A stretch of DNA of 64,000 bases from Olivibacter sp. SDN3. GTDB lineage: Bacteria > Bacteroidota > Bacteroidia > Sphingobacteriales > Sphingobacteriaceae. The stretch lies in the NCBI RefSeq assembly GCF_014334135.1, contig NZ_CP060497.1, forward strand, positions 3,472,001-3,536,000, read 5' to 3'. The position numbers and the translations under genes are program-made. This document shows, one piece after another, positions 54,886 to 63,117 of the stretch. Below the pieces are notes generated by a model, which worked only from the letters and a program-made list of their open reading frames with translations, ran no database searches and was not told the DNA's origin. The first letter of the stretch is position 1; each line of letters starts with the position of its first letter.

Positions 54886-56700
54886 ATGAAGAATAGGATA
54901 AGCATAGTATATTTAATGTTGTTACTGCTGAACGCCATGTATGTTTCGGCACAACATATAAGTGATCAAACTGCGTATACGCTTGAAAGGATAGAAAAAC
55001 TATTGCTGAAGAACCAATCCCTAGATGCACTGGATAGTCTTGAAAACGCCATCGCCGTACAACAAAAGTGTTCCGATGATCTAGCTTATCTCTATGCGTA
55101 CCAAAGTGGTATTTACATCTCATTAGACAGTCTTCTTTTGAGTAAAAGGGCTTTAGACCTAAGTATGGAAAACGCGGCTAAGGCAAAGAGCAATGAAGCC
55201 AAGGCAGTCGCTTATCGTGCCAAAGCCTTTCTCAACAACTATCTCAATTCACCTGACGAAGTGGTAAAAGACGCCATTCAGGGACTGAAATATCTTGGTG
55301 AAAGCAATAAGGATCTGATTACAAAATACTTTCTGAACTACCTGCTATATAGCGCCTACAGCAAATGGAACGACGAGAAAAAAATGGAAAATTACATCCG
55401 TCAGTGTGAAAAATATGCTGTTCTTGCCAAAAACGATAATCTATTGGCCAATGTCAACAATGGGCTTTCAAGTATGTTTTTAGCTAGATATAGAGCGGCC
55501 AAGAAAAGGGATGACATAGATAGCAGTTTCCATTACCTCGAAAAATCATTTGCCATTCATACTCAAAGTCCAGAGAACGTAAGCGCAACGACTTTCGTGA
55601 TCACCTGTATCAATTTAGCCAATTATTTTCTGGAATTTTCCGATAATAATCTCTTGGAACGGAAGAAAAAGGCCTTTTTCTATCTTGCTCATGCCGAAGA
55701 AGAACTCAAGAACAATAGTGTAAATGCCGATAAATGGGTAAGTATTTTTGGTATAAAAAGTGATTTTGCATTAAAGGAAAATAATATACCGCTCGCTGAG
55801 CAATATTTATTGCAAGGGTTAACACTTATCCAGCAAAATAACAATACATTTTTTAAACAAGAATATACCGTCTATAAACATCTCGCTGATATCGCTGTAA
55901 AAAAAGGCGACCTTCAGTCTGCCCTCAATTATCAACGTAAGGCTGAGAACTCCCTCAAACAAACCTTCGATCAGCTACAGATATTTAATGCCCAGAAACT
56001 CGAAATACAATACGAAACCGAGAAGAAAAACCAGCAACTAAAGTTATTAAACGAGAGGGCGGAGCTGAGAAAACAACAGACATATCTGTATGGGGGAATT
56101 GCTTTGGCACTGGTAATAGGGCTAGGATTCATGTTTCTTTCCTATCATTTTAAATTGAGATATTCCATAGAGCGAGAGAAAAAACTTGCGCAGGAAAAAG
56201 AAGACGCAGAGCGCAGTGCAGCTATGCAGATGCAACTTGAAAAAGAAGAGCAGGCACGTTTAAAGGCAGAGCAGGAGCTTCTCGAACTCCAACGGCAACA
56301 ACTCCAAAAAGAGGCGTTGGCCAATTCATTGATCATCGAACACAAAAATGATATGTTTAAGCAGATCCAAACGAAATTAAAAGAAGGTGATGCCAGAAAC
56401 ATCCAAAAACTTCTAAAAGAAGAAATGTTGATGAACACTGATTTTGAAGATATCCGATGGCAAATACAGCAATTGCACCCGAATTTTTTTCATCAACTGA
56501 GCGAAAAGGCTGTACAGAAACTTACACCTCTCGATTTAAAATATTGTGCTTACATCCATTTACAAATGTCTACGAAACAAATTGCCCAAGTACTACATGT
56601 GGAAGCGCAGAGTGTAAGAATGTTTAAATATCGCCTCAAGCAGAAATTTGGATTATCTAAGGAAAGTAACCTGGAAATATTCCTGCAAGACCCTCGTTAA
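54886..56700 (+). CDS. TPR/transmembrane/HTH regulator
   Basis: A 604-aa Bacteroidota-type sensory protein from ATG 54886 (MKNRISIVYL). A signal peptide is followed by a periplasmic TPR-like helical array (about 30-400), one membrane helix (YGGIALALVIGLGFMFLSYH), a coiled coil rich in Glu, Gln and Lys, and a C-terminal HTH of LuxR type (LTPLDLKYCAYIHLQMST, KQIAQVLHVEAQSVRMFKYR). The membrane helix would keep the HTH in the cytoplasm. Its 3' end overlaps the opposing TlpA gene by 44 bp. The signal it senses is unknown. Confidence 0.88.
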   Translation: MKNRISIVYLMLLLLNAMYVSAQHISDQTAYTLERIEKLLLKNQSLDALDSLENAIAVQQKCSDDLAYLYAYQSGIYISLDSLLLSKRALDLSMENAAKAKSNEAKAVAYRAKAFLNNYLNSPDEVVKDAIQGLKYLGESNKDLITKYFLNYLLYSAYSKWNDEKKMENYIRQCEKYAVLAKNDNLLANVNNGLSSMFLARYRAAKKRDDIDSSFHYLEKSFAIHTQSPENVSATTFVITCINLANYFLEFSDNNLLERKKKAFFYLAHAEEELKNNSVNADKWVSIFGIKSDFALKENNIPLAEQYLLQGLTLIQQNNNTFFKQEYTVYKHLADIAVKKGDLQSALNYQRKAENSLKQTFDQLQIFNAQKLEIQYETEKKNQQLKLLNERAELRKQQTYLYGGIALALVIGLGFMFLSYHFKLRYSIEREKKLAQEKEDAERSAAMQMQLEKEEQARLKAEQELLELQRQQLQKEALANSLIIEHKNDMFKQIQTKLKEGDARNIQKLLKEEMLMNTDFEDIRWQIQQLHPNFFHQLSEKAVQKLTPLDLKYCAYIHLQMSTKQIAQVLHVEAQSVRMFKYRLKQKFGLSKESNLEIFLQDPR

Positions 56701-58600
56701 CTTGATCCCTTAGCAGATCAACCATCAATGAAATTTTCTTTAACTCTTCATCCGGTGAACCAGAATAGCCTATAGCTTTGAAGCGAATTTGCCCACTTTG
56801 ATCAATAACAAATTTGGTTGGAATGCCATTTACCTCAAAAGCGGTAACAATGTCAAATTTGCCTTTCTGTCCTTCAGTATCCATCAGTACGTTAAAAGTA
56901 TAACTATGGTCGGTAATAAATCTACGCACAGCTGCATCTCGTTCTTTGATGCGCTCCCAGGTGTTGATGAAGAGAAACTCAACGTCTTCGTCTTCTCGAT
57001 ATTTGTTTACAGCCATTTGCATTGCAGGAAAAGACTGTTTGCAGGGACCGCACCAAGTTGCCCAGAAATCAACAACAACGATTTTACCTTTTAATGATTC
57101 CAGTGATACCAGCTCTCCAGCAAGATTGACCAATGAGAATAATGGAGCATCTTGCTGTATCATTTGTTCCCGTAATTCTTTTCGGGCAGCAACGAGGTAC
57201 TTTTCGTGAAGCTCGTCCAGGTGCGCTGCCCAAGAGCTGCTGTCTGCTCCGGCTTGTTTTAGATATACCTCCTTGAAATAATTAACTAACTCTTCATTAC
57301 TTTTCCCTGCTATAATGGCTTTTTCCGCAAAATCTGGAATCTGGTCAAACTTACCTGTCTTATAAAGGTACATGACATAACGTTCATTGCCTTCGGTGTC
57401 TACCAAACCACCGTCCATAGCTTGTTCTTGATAACGTAAAGCGTCAGCATATTCACCTTGATGGTAACGTATAAGTGCATAAGTGTCGGCACAAACCTTA
57501 AGATTACGTGCCGCCCGATTTTTTTGTTGTTCGGTGCTCGCTGTATTTCCCGATTCTTTGTCGGCAATGATTCTTTCAAGAAGTTGTATAGATTGTGCCG
57601 ACAGCCGCTCAGCAAAGGCTATATCTTCATTTTTTTCCGCTAATGGCCAAGCAATAGCATTATATAGCATCGCTCGTTCGTCTAGATAACTTATGCGTTC
57701 TGCATATTTTTCGAAATCTTCAAGTTCTCCTGCTTTATATGCTGAGTGAGCGAGATCGGCATGTATATAATCCTGAGTTTTTCCTTTTCGGGTTTCAGAG
57801 AACCTGTCATCCATAAGCTCTTGATACAGTGCTTCTTTATCTGTAAATTGTTCTGCTTTATGCAACGTATCCTCTTTCTTCCTATAAGCAGTATTACCAT
57901 ATGGGAAGCGTTCGAGCGTTAACATTTCTATTTCGTTGGCCTTTGTTTCATCTTCCAGGACATATTCGTAAGCCGTGAATACCTGCATTAGCTCCTTCTC
58001 TTTTGCCGTACTATCCGCCATAATGGTTTTTTTTGCGTCATCCACTAGAGTTTTAGCTTCTCGCTTGCGATTAAGATCTCGCAAAGCTTGTGCCTTGTTC
58101 ATTGTAAAAGATAGTCGGTTTTTTGGGTATGCTATAATTTCTTCGTCAATAAGCTCCAGCCCCTTTTTTACGTTTTGAGGTATACCAAGCAAAAAGTCAC
58201 CCAAATCGGTGGTGTAAAGCATCCCTTCAATTCCAGTTGCATAAGGCACGCTCACATCTCCTTCATGTATGGGAGCGTAAGCACCCCTACGCTTATCATT
58301 GGTATCTTCAATAGAAATCACAAAAAAACTAGTGGCTTCGGATACCACAAAGCCTCCTGTGATTTTTCCGTTTTCCTGATTCGTTGTAAGTTGCTCCTGT
58401 TTTCTGTTTTCTGGATCTTCAAAATAGCAAAGTAACACGCGTTGTATCTCGATACTGTCTGGTAACTGATATTCAAAACTAACACTGTCACCAACCTGTG
58501 GTTTTTCAGGTGAAATTTTAACTTCCGACAAGTATTGTGCGCTGATATTGTGCACTTGGAAAAATAATAGCGATAGGGCGAGGAGGAGTTGCGATTTCAT
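56657..58600 (-). CDS. TlpA-type thioredoxin protein with N-terminal extension
   Basis: A 647-aa exported thioredoxin-like protein from ATG 58600 (MKSQLLLALS); the signal ends at ISAQ. The long N-terminal part contains a beta-sandwich start (EVKISPEKPQVGDSVSFEYQ) and helical repeats. The C-terminal thioredoxin domain has the active site VVVDFWATWCGPCKQSF and the cis-Pro in NGIPTKFVID. It reduces or exchanges disulfides in the periplasm. The last 44 bp overlap the regulator gene on the other strand, so the two may interfere. Confidence 0.9.
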   Translation of the reverse strand: MKSQLLLALSLLFFQVHNISAQYLSEVKISPEKPQVGDSVSFEYQLPDSIEIQRVLLCYFEDPENRKQEQLTTNQENGKITGGFVVSEATSFFVISIEDTNDKRRGAYAPIHEGDVSVPYATGIEGMLYTTDLGDFLLGIPQNVKKGLELIDEEIIAYPKNRLSFTMNKAQALRDLNRKREAKTLVDDAKKTIMADSTAKEKELMQVFTAYEYVLEDETKANEIEMLTLERFPYGNTAYRKKEDTLHKAEQFTDKEALYQELMDDRFSETRKGKTQDYIHADLAHSAYKAGELEDFEKYAERISYLDERAMLYNAIAWPLAEKNEDIAFAERLSAQSIQLLERIIADKESGNTASTEQQKNRAARNLKVCADTYALIRYHQGEYADALRYQEQAMDGGLVDTEGNERYVMYLYKTGKFDQIPDFAEKAIIAGKSNEELVNYFKEVYLKQAGADSSSWAAHLDELHEKYLVAARKELREQMIQQDAPLFSLVNLAGELVSLESLKGKIVVVDFWATWCGPCKQSFPAMQMAVNKYREDEDVEFLFINTWERIKERDAAVRRFITDHSYTFNVLMDTEGQKGKFDIVTAFEVNGIPTKFVIDQSGQIRFKAIGYSGSPDEELKKISLMVDLLRDQVNEGLAGIFPGYFP

Positions 58601-58773
58601 AATTTTTATTTTATAATATTTCAACTAAACGGTAGGATATAAAACTAACAATTTGCATAAGTACAAAGTTTAAAATTTTTTAACAGGTATATATTTGTTT
58701 ATCGGTTTGCTAAAAAAATAGAAATAATTCTCCTTAATTTGTTTAGTTTTATGCTATATCTCATTCAATAGCT

Positions 58774-59151
58774 ATGGAAGGAAGTTTTGAAATCATTGCT
58801 AAGATCGCGATCGTTCTTATTGCGCTTGAACACGTGTACATCTTATGGATAGAAATGTTTGCTTGGGAAACTGCCGGTAAAAAAACCTTCAGGAGTTTAC
58901 CTGATCATATTTTTAAACCTACAAAAGGGTTGGCCGCCAATCAAGGCCTATACAATGGGTTTCTTGCTGCGGGACTAATATGGTCAATATTTATCGCTGA
59001 TGCTCAATGGCAACGCAACGTAGCTGTCTTTTTTTTAAGCTGTATAGTAATAGCTGGTATATACGGTGCTGTTACGGCATCGAAAGACATATTTTTCAAG
59101 CAGGGTCTACCAGCCGCTGTCACGTTAGTCTTGGTGCTGTTTACTAGCTAA
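58774..59151 (+). CDS. DUF1304 family membrane protein
   Basis: A 125-aa protein with four helices, of the DUF1304 family. ALEHVYILWIEMFAWETAGKKTF and LAANQGLYNGFLAAGLIWS are typical conserved blocks. Function is unknown; some members sit near quinone or stress genes. It stands alone here. Confidence 0.93.
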   Translation: MEGSFEIIAKIAIVLIALEHVYILWIEMFAWETAGKKTFRSLPDHIFKPTKGLAANQGLYNGFLAAGLIWSIFIADAQWQRNVAVFFLSCIVIAGIYGAVTASKDIFFKQGLPAAVTLVLVLFTS

Positions 59152-59457
59152 TTTCTACTTCCACGTTCTGAAAATTTGTTTATTCTTTATCTATAATGAA
59201 TCTTTTTGAATAGTGAAAAGAATTGTGTTTATAAATACATAAATTTTTTCATAATAAAAGACTTTCAATTAGCATGCTAATTGAATTCCTTATTGCTGTT
59301 TTTAGAAAATGAATCATTCATATTAATAGCTAATGAATTGCCGATTTGGTTTGAAATTATTAAAAACCATAAATTTAGTGGCACCATCTATTATGTAATA
59401 TCTAACCGGCATAGTAAGATATTAAAATGACAATTACTCGATTTTAGCCCCAGATGA
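59152..59457. other. Intergenic region between DUF1304 and GNAT genes
   Basis: AT-rich, with no consensus promoter, RNA gene or repeat that I can support. Confidence 0.3.
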
Positions 59458-60327
59458 ATGATAACACATGGAGGTATGAATATAAGTACATTAGAACATA
59501 TTGAACCAACAGCAATCGTAAGTACTTTTAACTCGGCTTTCTCTGATTATTTTGTTCCATTGCGATTAACCTTAGAGCAGCTGGAAACAAAAATTAAAGC
59601 AGACAAAATTGCATTAAATTATTCGGTCGGAGTATTCGATCATGGGGAACTAGTTGCTTTTATTTTACATGGTAGGGATTTTCTTGACGGCAGACAGACC
59701 GTATATAACGGTGGGACAGGAGTTATTCCAGATAAAAGAGGAATGGGTTTGGTAAAACAGATGTATAACTTTTTGTTTCCAAAACTTAAGGAAAATAGGG
59801 TTGAAGTTTTGTATTTAGAAGTTATTTCAAAAAATACACAAGCCATTAAATCGTACGAAAGATCAGGTTTTAAGATTGTTAGAAAATTGGCATGCTATAG
59901 AGGCGAAATTAAGCATCTAAATATAGCAACGCGCTCCGATGTAGAAATTAAAGAATTGAACGTGTATAACTGGGAGCTGATGAAATCATTCTGGGACTTT
60001 ACGCCTACTTGGCAAAATGCTGCGCATGTGCTTGAAGGTATGAAGGAGGAGAATATATCAATTGGTGCATATATCCACAGTTGTTTAGTGGCCTATGTAA
60101 TTTATAATCCAAGTTCCAAAAGAATTCAACAGATTGCTGTTGACAAAAAGTATAGGCGGAAAAATATCGGCACATACTTAATAAAGAGGCTAACCGAACA
60201 AGACGAGCGGTTAATGTCAATTATTAACGTCGAAAAAACCTCTGTCCCGATACATCTCTTTCTTTCTAAAATTGGTTTAGAACATTTTCTAGATCAATAT
60301 GAAATGAAATTGGATTTTTATAAATGA
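59458..60327 (+). CDS. Tandem GNAT family acetyltransferase
   Basis: A 289-aa protein with two GNAT folds. The first has NGGTGVIPDKRGMGLVKQMY and AIKSYERSGFKIVR; the second has IQQIAVDKKYRRKNIGTYL with motif A. ATG 59458 or ATG 59476 could be the start; a GGAGG at 59470-59474 is placed better for a site slightly downstream and does not decide it. Two-domain GNATs often have one silent half. Its substrate is unknown. Confidence 0.88.
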   Translation: MITHGGMNISTLEHIEPTAIVSTFNSAFSDYFVPLRLTLEQLETKIKADKIALNYSVGVFDHGELVAFILHGRDFLDGRQTVYNGGTGVIPDKRGMGLVKQMYNFLFPKLKENRVEVLYLEVISKNTQAIKSYERSGFKIVRKLACYRGEIKHLNIATRSDVEIKELNVYNWELMKSFWDFTPTWQNAAHVLEGMKEENISIGAYIHSCLVAYVIYNPSSKRIQQIAVDKKYRRKNIGTYLIKRLTEQDERLMSIINVEKTSVPIHLFLSKIGLEHFLDQYEMKLDFYK

Positions 60328-60490
60328 TTCAATCCGAAAATCAATTGATCTTTTCACGTTAATGCATAAATGCTGTTAGCTATTATTATCCGACATCATG
60401 ATTTCTTTTAACATAAGACGAAAAAAATGATGGATCAAGAAAACTGGAGGAAGAAAATATTTTGTTAAAAAAACGAATGAGCAAAAGCTA

Positions 60491-60519
60491 TTGGAAAAAT
60501 TTCAAAACTATTACCTTTG
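60491..60519 (+). promoter_or_regulatory. Promoter of moaE (TTG-N18-TACCTTTG)
   Basis: TTG at 60491-60493 and TACCTTTG at 60512-60519 are spaced by 18 bp and fit the Bacteroidota consensus. The start codon is 23 bp downstream. Confidence 0.7.
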
Positions 60520-60542
60520 GCCTTACTTAAGATCATCGAAAA

Positions 60543-60953
60543 ATGAAGCAGATATTTCAACAAGGGGCTATCATTCCATCTTTTATAACAGACAGTTTAG
60601 CCAAACATGCCGCCAAAACTAGTATCGGCGCCCATAGCATTTTTCTCGATCAGGTTCGTGTCGAAAAAACTGGGGCAGTCGAAACAGCAGCCATCGAATA
60701 CAAAGCCAATGAAGAGGTAGCCTTAGAAAAGATGCATGCTATTCGGGAAGAAACTTTTGCTAAATTTAAGCTTACCTGCATGCATGTCCACCATAGCCTT
60801 GGCGTAGTCTATCCCGGTGAAATAACGCTATTCGTTTTCACTTCTTCTGCTCATCGAAGAGATGCCATCGATGCATGTAATGAACTGGTGGAAAGGATAA
60901 AAAATGAGCTCCCCATCTCCAGTAAGGAGCTGACCGTAGCATCGAACAGTTGA
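60543..60953 (+). CDS. moaE: Molybdopterin synthase catalytic subunit MoaE
   Basis: A 136-aa MoaE-type protein. IGAHSIFLDQVRVEKTGA, HVHHSLGVVYPGE and TSSAHRRDAIDACNELVERIK match the family blocks, and the Lys of ERIK and of PISSKEL correspond to the two catalytic Lys residues. MoaE with MoaD adds sulfur to precursor Z to form molybdopterin. It lies alone, 50 kb from moeA/mobA, with a good promoter. No moaD is seen beside it. Confidence 0.9.
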   Translation: MKQIFQQGAIIPSFITDSLAKHAAKTSIGAHSIFLDQVRVEKTGAVETAAIEYKANEEVALEKMHAIREETFAKFKLTCMHVHHSLGVVYPGEITLFVFTSSAHRRDAIDACNELVERIKNELPISSKELTVASNS

Positions 60954-60968
60954 GTAGTGCATTATCCT

Positions 60969-61020
60969 GGCATTAACCGCTATACAGATGACAATGAGGT
61001 GTCTTTTCATCTGTAATGCC
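60969..61020 (+). other. Bipartite stem-loop after moaE
   Basis: GGCATTA (60969-60975) pairs with TAATGCC (61014-61020), and CAGATGA (60985-60991) with TCATCTG (61007-61013): two perfect 7 bp stems stacked on the 3' side with a 9 nt bulge on the other. It lies between convergent moaE and a lipoprotein gene. No T-run follows on either strand, so it may be an RNA end structure or weak two-way terminator. Confidence 0.5.
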
Positions 61021-61052
61021 TGGACAAAAGATGCAATTTGTCAACAATATTG

Positions 61053-61430
61053 CTAATTTGTTTTCATAAGATCCCGTGAGCAATAAGTGTCTATTGGCTG
61101 TGGCATAGGAGCAACTTGGAGGCAAGGGACTACCGCTTGGCAGGTAGTGAAATCGCCGGATACGTCAAGGTAAAAGGAAATTGAAGAACCCGTATTTATT
61201 TCATCCGGGCAATTGGATATGCCAATGATATTGGGGTACTCCTGCTGGTTAATAGTGCGGGTGCCGCCAATATTGGCATTGGTAACCCGTACGATAGCTG
61301 TACTTGGACAGTATTTTGCCACAACTTCTCCTCTGTAAAGCCTGTTGCTATTTAAATCGTCCTTTTTACAAGCTAAAATTAACAGATTAAAAAGACAGCA
61401 AGCGGCAATAACACGTTTTGTGATATTCAT
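61053..61430 (-). CDS. Small hypothetical lipoprotein (125 aa)
   Basis: From ATG 61430 (MNITKRVIAA) the N-terminus is a lipoprotein signal ending LILAC (Cys20), followed by KKDDLNSN. The mature part has five further cysteines (CPSTA, NCPDE, TTC, PCLQ, YCSRD), odd for a cytoplasmic protein and suggesting disulfides. No family is recognised. It is alone on the minus strand, tail to tail with moaE. Confidence 0.72.
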   Translation of the reverse strand: MNITKRVIAACCLFNLLILACKKDDLNSNRLYRGEVVAKYCPSTAIVRVTNANIGGTRTINQQEYPNIIGISNCPDEINTGSSISFYLDVSGDFTTCQAVVPCLQVAPMPQPIDTYCSRDLMKTN

Positions 61431-61606
61431 AATTGGTAAAGATTGGTTAATTAATTTATAAGACTGGGAAAAGAACAAAAACGCTACATATTTTATAGCT
61501 TATTTCAAGCTATCAGTACGTCACTTATTAATAATGTAATGCCATTTTCAAAAAAAGACAAGTACTTGCTATGCCGTCAAGTAAATAGTTTTTTTAGATA
61601 GACTAT

Positions 61607-62545
61607 TTATTTATCATGTGGCCCTTTAAATGCCAACGCTTCTTTATCCCAGTTGGCCGTATCGACCGTTGCGTCATAAGTGGATTGCAAAAACTGCATG
61701 AGCGTTTCTTCCGGGGCAGATGATTGCCTAACAGATTCATAAGGTAGTAAAAATTCTCCCATTTCTTTGCTGTAAAAAGCCTCTTTAGGCTTGACGGATT
61801 GTTGGCCATATTCCTCAGGTGTCGGATAGCAATAGGCATAGAAAGCCGGATGTGGAAAAGCATCATTCCCTGGCCAGAAACCTGCACTGGAGACCTCATG
61901 TGAGTATGCTTCCTGCATAATCTCTGGAGGTATATTAGGTACTCCCCCTTGGTGTTTAGGAGCTTCTCTACCCGAGAATCGGGTAACAGCCAGGTCGAAG
62001 GCTCCCCAGAATAAGTGAACGGGGCTGCATTTGCCTGCAAAGCGAGATCTGAACCTATTGAAAACGGTATCGATTCTTACAAAAGCTGTCCATAAGTTGT
62101 GTACCTGTTTTTTGTCATAAGACTTGTGGATTTCATCCTCATCAAAGGGTATGGCAGGGTTAACCTCATTAGGTTTTTTATAGATTTTAACTAGAATGTC
62201 CATCGATTTTAACTTTTCAAAAAGCTCGTCATAAAAAGAGGCAACGGTGCGTGCGTGTAATTCAACTTTATTGATTTCTCCTGTACTTGAGCTGATGATA
62301 AGCTGGTGATCAATAAAATCAAAATCAATCTGGAAAATACCGTTTTTATAGGGTATGCTACTGGTTGTTAATCCACGTGACGATATGTACAAAGACACAT
62401 GCCACGAGTGATTTAACCAAGGCATATTCCGGAGTCTAATTTTTCCAACTATTTGAGTCCATAACTGAAGGGTTTCCACACTGGCTTTCAGTTCCTCAAA
62501 TTTCAGTTCCGGCCATAATTGGAAGTTTAATGAATCTGTTCTCAT
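61607..62545 (-). CDS. DUF5996 family protein
   Basis: A 312-aa soluble protein with the DUF5996 pattern: LQLWTQIVGKIRLRNMPWLNHSW, then FFWGAFDLAVTRFSG-like text (LFWGAFDLAVTRFSGREAP) and AYSHEVSSAGFWPG. The family has no assigned function. Length and motif order are complete. It is monocistronic. Confidence 0.9.
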   Translation of the reverse strand: MRTDSLNFQLWPELKFEELKASVETLQLWTQIVGKIRLRNMPWLNHSWHVSLYISSRGLTTSSIPYKNGIFQIDFDFIDHQLIISSSTGEINKVELHARTVASFYDELFEKLKSMDILVKIYKKPNEVNPAIPFDEDEIHKSYDKKQVHNLWTAFVRIDTVFNRFRSRFAGKCSPVHLFWGAFDLAVTRFSGREAPKHQGGVPNIPPEIMQEAYSHEVSSAGFWPGNDAFPHPAFYAYCYPTPEEYGQQSVKPKEAFYSKEMGEFLLPYESVRQSSAPEETLMQFLQSTYDATVDTANWDKEALAFKGPHDK

Positions 62546-62743
62546 GATATACGTTTTAAACTAAGTTAGTAATTAGGTATAACTGCGCTATTTATTTTCA
62601 ACTATCCCTAATTGAAAAGATAACATTTCTGATTTACAATGGTTTATCATGTGATGATATTTTTTGTTATGATCTTTAATATGCCCAGTTCTGTCGCTTT
62701 TTTTTGCTAATTTTCGTTCAGGATATTAATATTAAATTCCTCT

Positions 62744-63083
62744 ATGGAATTGTTTAATCCTTTTTCTATTTATATGGAATATTTATCAATCAGAGGTAGC
62801 AAGTATTTTTACGAAGACATGAACAGGCATCATCAAGAAGTGATACTCTTAATCCACGGCCATCCGTTTGACGACACTATGTGGGATTATCAGTTGGACG
62901 CTCTTAAAGATTACCGACTTATTTTACCCGACCCTAGAGGCTATGGGAAAACAGTGAGGGATGCGGGAAAAAATATTCATAGAGGAGCAGGCATTGGATT
63001 ATGCAGATTTCTATTTTATAGCATTGCAGAACTTGCGTCCTATATTCGCACGGTGCTCTTTATTCTTAAACCATTTCGTATAA
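62744..63083 (+). pseudogene. Alpha/beta hydrolase, frameshifted and truncated
   Basis: The first frame gives the N-terminal part of an alpha/beta hydrolase: VILLIHGHPFDDTMW (oxyanion HG), then ILPDPRGYGKTV. At about 62954-62962 the homology moves to the +1 frame, which reads FIEEQALDYADF and ALQNLRPIFA, as in related hydrolases, and then is lost before the nucleophile-elbow motif. The catalytic Ser and the rest are absent. So both a frameshift and a large deletion are present. The beta-helix gene begins 35 bp after its end. Confidence 0.75.
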
Positions 63084-63117
63084 TTGTCTTTTGTCGGGAT
63101 AGCTAATATTTTATCAT

